The translations under genes and the position numbers were made by a program. From NCBI GenBank assembly GCA_037783415.1, contig JAZGTN010000227.1, forward strand, positions 158,484 through 222,483: DNA of 64,000 bases, in the 5' to 3' direction. A model generated the notes under the pieces. The model saw only the letters and a program-made list of their open reading frames with translations. It was not told the origin of the DNA and made no database searches. Below are positions 51,697 to 64,000 of this stretch, piece after piece. The DNA comes from Leptasterias polaris. Taxonomy: Eukaryota; Echinodermata; Asteroidea; Forcipulatida; Asteriidae. The first letter of the stretch is position 1. Each line of letters starts with the position of its first letter.

Positions 51697-54600
51697 TTTT
51701 ACACCACTCGTAGGTCAAGTTCAAGGGGTCAAGTGGCAGAATTCTTGGGGCGGAGAGACATTTCTAGACGGCGCTAGCGGCCAGAGAGTCACCCCTACCC
51801 AAAGAAAATGAAAGTTTTAAAAAAGGCTAAGAAATAGTGCCTGCGGAAAACGTTGGGACCCTGAAATAAAGTTAAATCTACGGTTGACAATAACTCCTGA
51901 TCACAGCAGGGGCCATCTTCATACCGCAAATTACCAGCGAGCGGGGACCATCCGAAGTCGACGCAATAGCGACTTCAGTTGAACGATCTGTTTTAAAACA
52001 AATTCAAAGTAAGCACGGTCAAATCAACATGACATCATTTTTGAATTGGCACAAAATTTGCACCACTCGAAGGTCAAGTTCTAGGGGTCATGTGACCGAA
52101 TTCTTGGGGCGGAGAGACATTTCTAGACGGCGCTAGCGGCCAGAGAGTCACCCCTACCGAAAGAAAATGAGAAGTTTTCAAGCAAATTCAAAGTAAGTAC
52201 GCTCAAATCAACCTGACATCATTTTTGGATTGGCACAAAATTTACACCACTCGTAGGTCAAGTTCAAGGGGTCATGTGGCAGAATTTTTGGGGCGGAGAG
52301 ACATTTCTAGACGGCGCTAGCGGCCAGAGAGTCACCCCTACCCAAAGAAAATGAAAGTTTTAAAAAAGGCTAAGAAATAGTGCCTGCGGAAAACGTTGGG
52401 ACCCTGAAATAAAGTTAAATCTACGGTTGACAATAACTCCTGATCACAGCTTGCCGGAGAGACAAATTTTGTTACCTGATTCTTCCCTGAATACCCCCAA
52501 ATCCGAAAATCAGAATGTGAGGGCCAGCAGGCGCCATCTTCATACCGCAAATTACCAGCGAGCGGGGACCATCCGAAGTCGACGCAATAGCGACTTCAGT
52601 TGAACGAGCTGTTTTAAAACAAATTCAAAGTAAGCACGGTCAAATCAACATGACATCATTTTTGGATTGGCACAAAATTTACACCACTCGAAGGTCAAGT
52701 TCTAGGGGTCATGTAACCGAATTCTTGGGGCGGAGAGACATTTCTAGACGGCGCTAGCGGCCAGAGAGTCACCCCTACCCAAAGAAAATGAAAGTTTTAA
52801 AAAAGGCTAAGAAATAGTGCCTGCGGAAAACGTTGGGACCCTGAAATAAAGTTAAATCTACGGTTGACAATAACTCCTGATCACAGCAGGGGCCATCTTC
52901 ATACCGCAAATTACCAGCGAGCGGGGACCATCCGAAGTCGACGCAATAGCGACTTCAGTTGAACGATCTGTTTTAAAACAAATTCAAAGTAAGCACGGTC
53001 AAATCAACATGACATCATTTTTGAATTGGCACAAAATTTGCACCACTCGAAGGTCAAGTTCTAGGGGTCATGTGACCGAATTCTTGGTGCGGAGAGACAT
53101 TTCTAGACGGCGCTAGCGGCCAGAGAGTCACCCCTACCCAAAGAAAATGAGAAGTTTTCAAGCAAATTCAAAGTAAGTACGCTCAAATCAACCTGACATC
53201 ATTTTTGGATTGGCACAAATTTTACACCACTCGTAGGTCAAGTTCAAGGGGTCAAGTGGCAGAATTCTTGGGGCGGAGAGACATTTCTAGACGGCGCTAG
53301 CGGCCAGAGAGTCACCCCTACCCAAAGAAAATGAAAGTTTTAAAAAAGGCTAAGAAATAGTGCCTGCGGAAAACGTTGGGACCCTGAAATAAAGTTAAAT
53401 CTACGGTTGACAATAACTCCTGATCACAGCAGGGGCCATCTTCATACCGCAAATTACCAGCGAGCGGGGACCATCCGAAGTCGACGCAATAGCGACTTCA
53501 GTTGAACGATCTGTTTTAAAACAAATTCAAAGTAAGCACGGTCAAATCAACATGACATCATTTTTGAATTGGCACAAAATTTGCACCACTCGAAGGTCAA
53601 GTTCTAGGGGTCATGTGACCGAATTCTTGGGGCGGAGAGACATTTCTAGACGGCGCTAGCGGCCAGAGAGTCACTCCTACCCAAAGAAAATGAAAGTTTT
53701 AAAAAAGGCTAAGAAATTGTGCTTGCGGAAAACGTTGGGACCCTGAAATAAAGTTAAATCTACGGTTGACAATAACTCCTGATCACAGCATGCCAGAGAG
53801 ACAAATTTTGTTACCTGATTCTTCCCTAAATACTCCCAAATCCGAAAATCAGAATGTGAGGGCCAGCAGGCGCCATCTTCATACCGCAAATTACCAGCGA
53901 GCGGGGACCATCCGAAGTCGACGCAATAGCGACTTCAGTTGAACGAGCTGTTTTAAAACAAATTCAAAGTAAGCACGGTCAAATCAACATGACATCATTT
54001 TTGGATTGGCACAAAATTTACACCACTCGAAGGTCAAGTTCTAGGGGTCATGTGACCGAATTCTTGGGGCGGAGAGACATTTCTAGACGGCGCTAACGGC
54101 CAGAGAGTCACCCCTACCCAAAGAAAATGAGAATTTTTCAAGCAAATTCAAAGTAAGTACGCTCAAATCAACCTGACATCATTTTTGGATTGGCACAAAT
54201 TTTACACCACTCGTAGGTCAAGTTCAAGGGGTCAAGTGGCAGAATTCTTGGGGCGGAGAGACATTTCTAGACGGCGCTAGCGGCCAGAGAGTCACCCCTA
54301 CCCAAAGAAAATGAAAGTTTTAAAAAAGGCTAAGAAATAGTGCCTGCGGAAAACGTTGGGACCCTGAAATAAAGTTAAATCTACGGTTGACAATAACTCC
54401 TGATCACAGCAGGGGCCATCTTCATACCGCAAATTACCAGCGAGCGGGGACCATCCGAAGTCGACGCAATAGCGACTTCAGTTGAACGATCTGTTTTAAA
54501 ACAAATTCAAAGTAAGCACGGTCAAATCAACATGACATCATTTTTGAATTGGCACAAAATTTGCACCACTCGAAGGTCAAGTTCTAGGGGTCATGTGACC

Positions 54601-57600
54601 GAATTCTTGGGGCGGAGAGACATTTCTAGACGGCGCTAGCGGCCAGAGAGTCACCCCTACCGAAAGAAAATGAGAAGTTTTCAAGCAAATTCAAAGTAAG
54701 TACGCTCAAATCAACCTGACATCATTTTTGGATTGGCACAAAATTTACACCACTCGTAGGTCAAGTTCAAGGGGTCATGTGGCAGAATTTTTGGGGCGGA
54801 GAGACATTTCTAGACGGCGCTAGCGGCCAGAGAGTCACCCCTACCCAAAGAAAATGAAAGTTTTAAAAAAGGCTAAGAAATAGTGCCTGCGGAAAACGTT
54901 GGGACCCTGAAATAAAGTTAAATCTACGGTTGACAATAACTCCTGATCACAGCTTGCCGGAGAGACAAATTTTGTTACCTGATTCTTCCCTGAATACCCC
55001 CAAATCCGAAAATCAGAATGTGAGGGCCAGCAGGCGCCATCTTCATACCGCAAATTACCAGCGAGCGGGGACCATCCGAAGTCGACGCAATAGCGACTTC
55101 AGTTGAACGAGCTGTTTTAAAACAAATTCAAAGTAAGCACGGTCAAATCAACATGACATCATTTTTGGATTGGCACAAAATTTACACCACTCGAAGGTCA
55201 AGTTCTAGGGGTCATGTAACCGAATTCTTGGGGCGGAGAGACATTTCTAGACGGCGCTAGCGGCCAGAGAGTCACCCCTACCCAAAGAAAATGAAAGTTT
55301 TAAAAAAGGCTAAGAAATAGTGCCTGCGGAAAACGTTGGGACCCTGAAATAAAGTTAAATCTACGGTTGACAATAACTCCTGATCACAGCAGGGGCCATC
55401 TTCATACCGCAAATTACCAGCGAGCGGGGACCATCCGAAGTCGACGCAATAGCGACTTCAGTTGAACGATCTGTTTTAAAACAAATTCAAAGTAAGCACG
55501 GTCAAATCAACATGACATCATTTTTGAATTGGCACAAAATTTGCACCACTCGAAGGTCAAGTTCTAGGGGTCATGTGACCGAATTCTTGGTGCGGAGAGA
55601 CATTTCTAGACGGCGCTAGCGGCCAGAGAGTCACCCCTACCCAAAGAAAATGAGAAGTTTTCAAGCAAATTCAAAGTAAGTACGCTCAAATCAACCTGAC
55701 ATCATTTTTGGATTGGCACAAATTTTACACCACTCGTAGGTCAAGTTCAAGGGGTCATGTGGCAGAATTTTTGGGGCGGAGAGACATTTCTAGACGGCGC
55801 TAGCGGCCAGAGAATCACCCCTACCCAAAGAAAATGAAAGTTTTAAAAAAGGCTAAGAAATAGTGCCTGCGGAAAACGTTGGGACCCTGAAATAAAGTTA
55901 AATCTACGGTTGACAATAACTCCTGATCACAGCTTGCCGGAGAGACAAATTTTGTTACCTGATTCTTCCCTGAATACCCCCAAATCCGAAAATCAGAATG
56001 TGAGGGCCAGCAGGCGCCATCTTCATACCGCAAATTACCAGCGAGCGGGGACCATCCGAAGTCGACGCAATAGCGACTTCAGTTGAACGAGCTGTTTTAA
56101 AACAAATTCAAAGTAAGCACGGTCAAATCAACATGACATCATTTTTGGATTGGCACAAAATTTACACCACTCGAAGTTCAAGTTCTAGGGGTCATGTAAC
56201 CGAATTCTTGGAGCGGAGAGACATTTCTAGACGGCGCTAGCGGCCAGAGAGTCACCCCTACCCAAAGAAAATGAAAGTTTTAAAAAAGGCTAAGAAATAG
56301 TGCCTGCGGAAAACGTTGGGACCCTGAAATAAAGTTAAATCTACGGTTGACAATAACTCCTGATCACAGCAGGGGCCATCTTCATACCGCAAATTACCAG
56401 CGAGCGGGGACCATCCGAAGTCGACGCAATAGCGACTTCAGTTGAACGATCTGTTTTAAAACAAATTCAAAGTAAGCACGGTCAAATCAACATGACATCA
56501 TTTTTGAATTGGCACAAAATTTGCACCACTCGAAGGTCAAGTTCTAGGGGTCATGTGACCGAATTCTTGGTGCGGAGAGACATTTCTAGACGGCGCTACC
56601 GGCCAGAGAGTCACCCCTACCCAAAGAAAATGAGAAGTTTTCAAGCAAATTCAAAGTAAGTACGCTCAAATCAACCTGACATCATTTTTGGATTGGCACA
56701 AATTTTACACCACTCGTAGGACAAGTTCAAGGGGTCATGTGGCGTAATTTTTGGGGCGGAGAGACATTTCTAGACGGCGCTAGCGGCCAGAGAGTCACCC
56801 CTACCCAAAGAAAATGAAAGTTTTAAAAAAGGCTAAGAAATAGTGCCTGCGGAAAACGTTGGGACCCTGAAATAAAGTTAAATCTACGGTTGACAATAAC
56901 TCCTGATCACAGCTTGCCGGAGAGACAAATTTTGTTACCTGATTCTTCCCTGAATACCCCCAAATCCGAAAATCAGAATGTGAGGGCCAGCAGGCGCCAT
57001 CTTCATACCGCAAATTACCAGCGAGTGGGGACCATCCGAAGTCGACGCAATAGCGACTTCAGTTGAACGAGCTGTTTTAAAACAAATTCAAAGTAAGCAC
57101 GGTCAAATTAACATGACATCATTTTTGGATTGGCACAAAATTTACACCACTCGAAGTTCAAGTTCTAGGGGTCATGTAACCGAATTCTTGGAGCGGAGAG
57201 ACATTTCTAGACGGCGCTAGCGGCCAGAGAGTCACCCCTACCCAAAGAAAATGAAAGTTTTAAAAAAGGCTAAGAAATAGTGCCTGCGGAAAACGTTGGG
57301 ACCCTGAAATAAAGTTAAATCTACGGTTGACAATAACTCCTGATCACAGCAGGGGCCATCTTCATACCGCAAATTACCAGCGAGCGGGGACCATCCGAAG
57401 TCGACGCAATAGCGACTTCAGTTGAACGATCTGTTTTAAAACAAATTCAAAGTAAGCACGGTCAAATCAACATGACATCATTTTTGAATTGGCACAAAAT
57501 TTGCACCACTCGAAGGTCAAGTTCTAGGGGTCATGTGACCGAATTCTTGGTGCGGAGAGACATTTCTAGACGGCGCTACCGGCCAGAGAGTCACCCCTAC

Positions 57601-59545
57601 CCAAAGAAAATGAGAAGTTTTCAAGCAAATTCAAAGTAAGTACGCTCAAATCAACCTGACATCATTTTTGGATTGGCACACATTTTACACCACTCGTAGG
57701 ACAAGTTCAAGGGGTCATGTGGCATAATTTTTGGGGCGGAGAGACATTTCTAGACGGCGCTAGCGGCCAGAGAGTCACCCCTACCCAAAGAAAATGAAAG
57801 TTTTAAAAAAGGCTAAGAAATAGTGCCTGCGGAAAACGTTGGGACCCTGAAATAAAGTTAAATCTACGGTTGACAATAACTCCTGATAACAGCAAGCCAG
57901 AGAGACAAAATTTTTTACCTGATTCTTCCCTGAATACTCCCAAATCCGAAAATCAGAATGTGAGGGCCAGCAGGCGCCATCTTCATACCGCAAATTACCA
58001 GCGAGCGGGGACCATCCGAAGTCGACGCAATAGCGACTTCAGTTGAACGAGCTGTTTTAAAACAAATTCAAAGTAAGCACGGTCAAATCAACATGACATC
58101 ATTTTTGGATTGGCACAAAATTTACACCACTCGAAGGTCAAGTTCAAGGGGTCATTTGGCCGAATTCTTGGGGCGGAGAGACATTTCTAGACGGCGCTAG
58201 CGGTTAGAGAGTCACCCCTACCCAAAGAAAATGAAAGTTTTAAAAAAGGCTAAGAAATAGTGCCTGCGGAAAACGTTGAGACCCTGAAATAAAGTTAAAT
58301 CTACGGTTGACAATAACTCCTGATAACAGCATGCCAGAGAGACAAATTTTGTTACCTGATTCTTCCCTGAATACTCCCAAATCCGAAAATCAGAATGTGA
58401 GGGCCAGCAGGCGCCATCTTCATACCGCAAATTACCAGCGAGCGGGGACCATCCGAAGTCGACGCAATAGCGACTTCAGTTGAACGAGCTGTTTTAAAAC
58501 AAATTCAAAGTAAGCACGGTCAAATCAACATGACATCATTTTTGGATTGGCACAAAATTTACACCACTCGAAGGTCAAGTACTAGGGGTCATGTGACCGA
58601 ATTCTTGGGGCGGAGAGACATTTCTAGACGGCGCTAGCGGCCAGAGAGTCACCCCTACCCAAAGAAAATGAGAAGTTTTCAAGCAAATTCAAAGTAAGTA
58701 CGCTCAAATCAACCTGACATCATTTTTGGATTGGCACAAAATTTACACCACTCGAAGGTCAAGTTCTAGGGGTCATGTGACCGAATTCTTGGGGCGGAGA
58801 GACATTTCTAGACGGCGCTAGCGGCAAGAGAGTCACCCCTACCCAAAGAAAATGAAAGTTTTAAAAAAGGCTAAGAAATAGTGCCTGCGGAAAACGTTGA
58901 GACCCTGAAATAAAGTTAAATCTACGGTTGACAATAACTCCTGATAACAGCATGCCAGAGAGACAAATTTTGTTACCTGATTCTTCCCTGAATACTCCCA
59001 AATCCGAAAATCAGAATGTGAGGGCCAGCAGGCGCCATCTTCATACCGCAAATTACCAGCGAGCTGGGACCATCCGAAGTCGACGCAATAGCGACTTCAG
59101 TTGAACGAGCTGTTTTAAAACAAATTCAAAGTAAGCACGGTCAAATCAACATGACATCATTTTTGGATTGGCACAAAATTTACACCACTCGAAGGTCAAG
59201 TTATAGGGGTCATGTGACCGAATTCTTGGGGCGGAGAGACATTTCTAGACGGCGCTAGTGGCCAGAGAGTCACCCCTACCCAAAGAAAATGAGAAGTTTT
59301 CAAGCAAATTCAAAGTAAGTACGCTCAAATCAACCTGACATCATTTTTGGATTGGCACAAAATTTACACCACTCGAAGGTCAAGTTCTAGGGGTCATGTG
59401 ACCGAATTCTTGGGGCGGAGAGACATTTCTAGACGGCGCTAGCGGCCAAAGAGTCACCCCTACCCAAAGAAAATGAGAAGTTTTCAAGCAAATTCAAAGT
59501 AAGTACGCTCAAATCAACCTGACATCATTTTTGGATTGGCACAAA
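51632..59545 (+). repeat. 7,849-bp tandem duplication, copy 2
   Basis: Second copy of 43,783-51,696, with all module starts displaced by exactly 7,849: L at 52355, 53694, 54858, 55838, 56818, 57798, 58235 and 58856. Given how many private variants distinguish neighbouring modules, the apparent identity of two 7.9-kb stretches means either a very recent unequal exchange or an assembly artefact. Confidence 0.95.
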
Positions 59546-62500
59546 ATTTACACCACTCGAAGTTCAAGTTCTAGGGGTCATGTGACCGAATTCTTGGGGC
59601 GGAGAGACATTTCTAGACGGCGCTAGCGGCCAGAGAGTCACCCCTACCCAAAGAAAATGAAAGTTTTAAAAAAGGCTAAGAAATAGTGCCTGCGGAAAAC
59701 GTTGGGACCCTGAAATAAAGTTAAATCTACGGTTGACAATAACTCCTGATCACAGCAGGGGCCATCTTCATACCGCAAATTACCAGCGAGCGGGGACCAT
59801 CCGAAGTCGACGCAATAGCGACTTCAGTTGAACGAGCTGTTTTAAAACAAATTCAAAGTAAGCACGGTCAAATCAACATGACATCATTTTTGGATTGGCA
59901 CAAAATTTACACCACTCGAAGGTCAAGTTATAGGGGTCATGTGACCGAATTCTTGGGGCGGAGAGACATTTCTAGACGGCGCTAGTGGCCAGAGAGTCAC
60001 CCCTACCCAAAGAAAATGAGAAGTTTTCAAGCAAATTCAAAGTAAGTACGCTCAAATCAACCTGACATCATTTTTGGATTGGCACAAAATTTACACCACT
60101 CGAAGGTCAAGTTCTAGGGGTCATGTGACCGAATTCTTGGGGCGGAGAGACATTTCTAGACGGCGCTAGCGGCCAGAGAGTCACCCCTACCCAAAGAAAA
60201 TGAAAGTTTTAAAAAAGGCTAAGAAATAGTGCCTGCGGAAAACGTTGGGACCCTGAAATAAAGTTAAATCTACGGTTGACAATAACTCCTGATCACAGCA
60301 TGCCAGAGAGACAAATTTTGTTACCTGATTCTTCCCTGAATACTCCCAAATCCGAAAATCAGAATGTGAGGGCCAGCAGGCGCCATCTTCATACCGCAAA
60401 TCACCAGCGAGCGGGGACCATCCGAAGTCGACGCAATAGCGACTTCAGTTGAACGAGCTGTTTTAAAACAAATTCAAAGTAAGCACGGTCAAATCAACAT
60501 GACATCATTTTTGGATTGGCACAAAATGTACACCACTCGAAGGTCAAGTTCTAGGGGTCATGTGACCGAATTCTTGGGGCGGAGAGACATTTCTAGACGG
60601 CGCTAGCGGCCAGAGAGTCACCCCTACCCAAAGAAAATGAGAAGTTTTCAAGCAAATTCAAAGTAAGTACGCTCAAATCAACCTGACATCATTTTTGGAT
60701 TGGCACAAAATTTACACCACTCGAAGGTCAAGTTCTAGGGGTCATGTGACCGAATTCTTGGGGCGGAGAGACATTTCTAGACGGCGCTAGCGGCCAGAGA
60801 GTCACCCCTACCCAAAGAAAATGAAAGTTTTAAAAAAGGCTAAGAAATAGTGCCTGCGGAAAACGTTGGGACCCTGAAATAAAGTTAAATCTACGGTTGA
60901 CAATAACTCCTGATCACAGCAGGGGCCATCTTCATACCGCAAATTACCAGCGAGCGGGGACCATCCGAAGTCGACGCAATAGCGACTTCAGTTGAACGAG
61001 CTGTTTTAAAACAAATTCAAAGTAAGCACGGTCAAATCAACATGACATAATTTTTGGATTGGCACACAATTTACACCACTCGAAGGTCAAGTTCTAGGGG
61101 TCATGTGACCGAATTTTTGGGGCGGAGAGACATTTCTAGACGGCGCTAGCGGCCAGAGAGTCACCCCTACCCAAAGAAAATGAGAAGTTTTCAAGCAAAT
61201 TCAAAGTAAGTACGCTCAAATCAACCTGCCATCATTTTTGGATTGGCACAAATTTTACACCACTCGTAGGACAAGTTCAAGGGGTCATGTGGCCGAATTC
61301 TTGGGGCGGAGAGACATTTTTAGACGGCGCTAGCGGCCAGAGAGTCACCCCTACCCAAAGAAAATGAAAGTTTTAAAAAAGGCTAAGAAATAGTGCCTGC
61401 GGAAAACGTTGGGACCCTGAAATAAAGTTAAATCTACGGTTGACAATAACTCCTGATCACAGCATGCCAGAGAGACAAATTTTGTTACCTGATTCTTCCC
61501 TGAATACTCCCAAATCCGAAAATCAGAATGTGAGGGCCAGCAGGCGCCATCTTCATACCGCAAATTACCAGCGAGCGGGGACCATCCGAAGTCGACGCAA
61601 TAGCGACTTCAGTTGAACGATCTGTTTTAAAACAAATTCAAAGTAAGCACGGTCAAATCAACATGACATCATTTTTGGATTGGCACAAAATTTACACCAC
61701 TCGAAGGTCAAGTTCTAGGGGTCATGTGACCGAATTGTTGGGGCGGAGAGACATTTCTAGACGGCGCTAGCGGCCAGAGAGTCACCCCTACCCAAAGAAA
61801 ATGAGAAGTTTTCAAGCAAATTCAAAGTAAGTACGCTCAAATCAACCTGCCATCATTTTTGGATTGGCACAAATTTTACACCACTCGTAGGACAAGTTCA
61901 AGGGGTCATGTGGCCGAATTCTTGGGGCGGAGAGACATTTCTAGACGGCGCTAGCGGCCAGAGAGTCACCCCTACCCAAAGAAAATGAAAGTTTTAAAAA
62001 AGGCTAAGAAATAGTGCCTGCGGAAAACGTTGGGACCCTGAAATAAAGTTAAATCTACTGTTGACAATAACTCCTGATCACAGCATGCCAGAGAGACAAA
62101 TTTTTTTACCTGATTCTTCCCTGAATACTCCCAAATCCGAAAATCAGAATGTGAGGGCCAGCAGGCGCCATCTTCATACCGCAAATTACCAGCGAGCGGG
62201 GACCATCCGAAGTCGACGCAATAGCGACTTCAGTTGAACGAGCTGTTTTAAAACAAATTCAAAGTAAGCACGGTCAAATCAACATGACATCATTTTTGGA
62301 TTGGCACAAAATTTACACCACTCGAAGGTCAAGTTCTAGGGGTCATGTGACCGAATTCTTGGGGCGGAGAGACATTTCTAGACGGCGCTAGCGGCCAGAG
62401 AGTCACCCCTACCCAAAGAAAATGAGAAGTTTTCAAGCAAATTCAAAGTAAGTACGCTCAAATCAACCTGCCATCATTTTTGGATTGGCACAAATTTTAC

Positions 62501-64000
62501 ACCACTCGTAGGACAAGTTCAAGGGGTCATGTGGCAGAATTCTTGGGGCGGAGAGACATTTCTAGACGGCGCTAGCGGCCAGAGAGTCACCCCCTACCCA
62601 AAGAAAATGAAAGTTTTAAAAAAGGCTAAGAAATAGTGCCTGCGGAAAACGTTGGGACCCTGAAATAAAGTTAAATCTACGGTTGACAATAACTCCTGAT
62701 CACAGCTTGCCAGAGAGACAAATTTTGTTACCTGATTCTTCCCTGAATACTCCTAAATCCGAAAATCAGAATGTGAGGGCCAGCAGGCGCCATCTTCATA
62801 CCGCAAATTACCAGCGAGCGGGGACCATCCGAGGTCGACGTAATAGCGACTTCAGTTGAACGAGCTGTTTTAAAACAAATTCAAAGTAAGCACGGTCAAA
62901 TCAAAATGATATCATTTTTGGATTGGCACAAATTTTACACCACTCGTAGGTCAAGTTCAAGGGGTCATGTGGCAGAATTCTTGGGGCGGAGAGACATTTC
63001 TACACGGCGCTAGCGGCCAGAGAGTCACCCCTACCCAAAGAAAATGAAAGTTTTAAAAAAGGCTAAGAAATAGTGCCTGCGGAAAACGTTGGGACCCTGA
63101 AATCAAGTTAAATCTACGGTTGACAATAACTCCTGATCACAGCATGCCAGAGCGACAAATTTTGTTACCTGATTCTTCCCTGAATACTCCCAAATACGAA
63201 AATCAGATTGTGAGGGCCAGCAGGCGCCATCTTCATACCGCAAATTACCAGCGAGCGGGAACCATCCGAAGTCGACGCAATAGCGATTTCAGTTGAACGA
63301 TCTGTTTTAAAACAAATTCAAAGTAAGCACGGTCAAATCAACATGACATCATTTTTGAATTGGCACAAAATTTGCACCACTCGAAGGTCAAGTTCTAGGG
63401 GTCATGTGAACGAATTCTTGGGGCGGAGAGACATTTCTAGACGGCGCTAGCGGCCAGAGAGTCACCCCTACCCAAAGAAAATGAGAAGTTTTCAAGCAAA
63501 TTCAAAGTAAGTACGCTCAAATCAACCCGACATCATTTTTGGATTGGCACAAATTTTACACCACTCGTAGGTCAAGTTCAAGGGGTCATTTGGCAGAATT
63601 CTTGGGGCGGAGAGACATTTCTAGACGGCGCTAGCGGCCAGAGAGTCACCCCTACCCAAAGAAAATGAAAGTTTTAAAAAAGGCTAAGAAATAGTGCCTG
63701 CGGAAAACGTTGGGACCCTGAAATAAAGTTAAATCTACGGTTGACAATAACTCCTGATCACAGCATGCCAGAGAGACAAATTTTGTTACCTGATTCTTCC
63801 CTGAATACTCCCAAATCCGAAAATCAGAATGTGAGGGCCAGCAGGCGCCATCTTCATACCGCAAATTACCAGCGAGCGGGGACCATCCGAAGTCGACGCA
63901 ATAGCGACTTCAGTTGAACGAGCTGTTTTAAAACAAATTCAAAGTAAGCACGGTCAAATCAACATGACATAATTTTTGGATTGGCACAAAATTTACACCA
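59546..64000 (+). repeat. Distal, more divergent block reaching the window end
   Basis: Modules: the rest of the S at 59477, D 59661, S 60020, L 60204, S 60641, D 60825, S 61184, L 61368, S 61805, L 61989, S 62426, L 62611, L 63048, S 63485 and a truncated L from 63669. The two D modules here keep CGAGCTG and TTTACACC instead of the CGATCTG and TTTGCACC seen in nearly all others. Private variants are dense: CCTGCCATC (61,227, 61,848, 62,469), an extra C at about 62,591-62,594, GAGGTCGACGTAAT (62,831), ATGATATC, CTACACGGC (63,000) and AATCAAG (63,101). GACATAATTTTTGG occurs at 61,044 and 63,966. Confidence 0.88.
62611..63484 (+). repeat. Two L modules whose minus-strand open frame is interrupted
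   Basis: These adjacent full-length L modules lack the 70-codon minus-strand open frame found in the other 82. In the first, C to T at 62754 (TCCTAAATCC) turns a TGG codon into a TAG stop. In the second, A to C at 63104 (GAAATCAAG) creates a TGA stop and also destroys the AATAAA. They are useful as natural evidence that the frame is not maintained. Confidence 0.85.

Larger units (their letters stand above)
1..64000 (+). repeat. Modular satellite DNA array (L/D/S modules), entire window
   Basis: Every base belongs to one of three related modules in the same orientation: L (437-438 bp), D (359 bp) and S (184 bp). I walked the module boundaries (each ends in AAAGAAAATGA) from 667 to 63,669. The modules account for the distance exactly: 83 L, 37 D, 73 S and 16 single-base additions make 63,002 bases. 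Two more S and a partial L precede 667. No inverted module, unique spacer or foreign insertion was seen. Nearly every 184-bp segment carries an EcoRI site (GAATTC), and U carries TGATCA and usually GCATGC, so a ladder of 184, 359 and 437 bp with multiples is expected. Lengths and sequence are seen directly; classification as satellite follows from tandem organisation over 64 kb. The family is not one I recognise, and chromosomal location is unknown. Confidence 0.98.

Noticed and set aside
1..64000. CRISPR array.
   Set aside because: Repeats are 184-437 bp with no short unique spacers, no cas genes are present, and the whole unit is tandem. This is satellite organisation.
1..64000. Ribosomal DNA, histone or other tandem gene cluster.
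   Set aside because: The modules are too short and contain no recognisable rRNA, 5S, tRNA, snRNA or histone sequence on either strand.

Overview
The whole 64,000-base window is one uninterrupted, head-to-tail satellite DNA array. I found no gene, RNA gene, mobile-element insertion, CRISPR array or unique sequence in it, and neither end of the array lies inside the window. The host is a eukaryote. GC is 44.9% in a hand-counted 437-bp monomer (196/437). CpG is not depleted (about 20 CpG per 437 bp, close to chance), which argues against a heavily methylated vertebrate genome and is compatible with an invertebrate such as an arthropod. I do not recognise the satellite family and cannot name the species.

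The array is built from three related modules. L (437 or 438 bp) is a 253-bp segment 'U' followed by a 184-bp segment. S (184 bp) is a free copy of that 184-bp segment. D (359 bp) is an L that has lost 78 bp inside U. I counted 84 full-length L (the last cut by the window end), 37 D and 75 free S, plus a partial L at base 1. The lengths add up exactly: between the module boundaries at 667 and 63,669, 83 L + 37 D + 73 S plus 16 single-base additions equal the observed 63,002 bases.

Layout. 1-4,685: L with one to three S. 4,686-19,533: a tandem duplication with period 7,450 bp, almost without D. About 18,278-43,651: L and D closely interleaved, with nested duplications at offsets of 2,835, 3,193, 6,832 and 10,025 bp. 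About 43,276-49,948: offset 2,503 and a 980-bp L+D+S higher-order unit. 43,783-59,545: a 7,849-bp tandem duplication whose copies matched at every marker I compared. 59,546-64,000: a more divergent distal part with two L modules whose minus-strand open frame is broken.

Nothing here works as an operon or pathway. The biology is that of a higher-order-repeat satellite evolving by unequal exchange, S copy-number change, one founder deletion and conversion-like mosaicism. Centromeric, pericentromeric or sex/B-chromosome heterochromatin are plausible locations, but the sequence alone does not show which.
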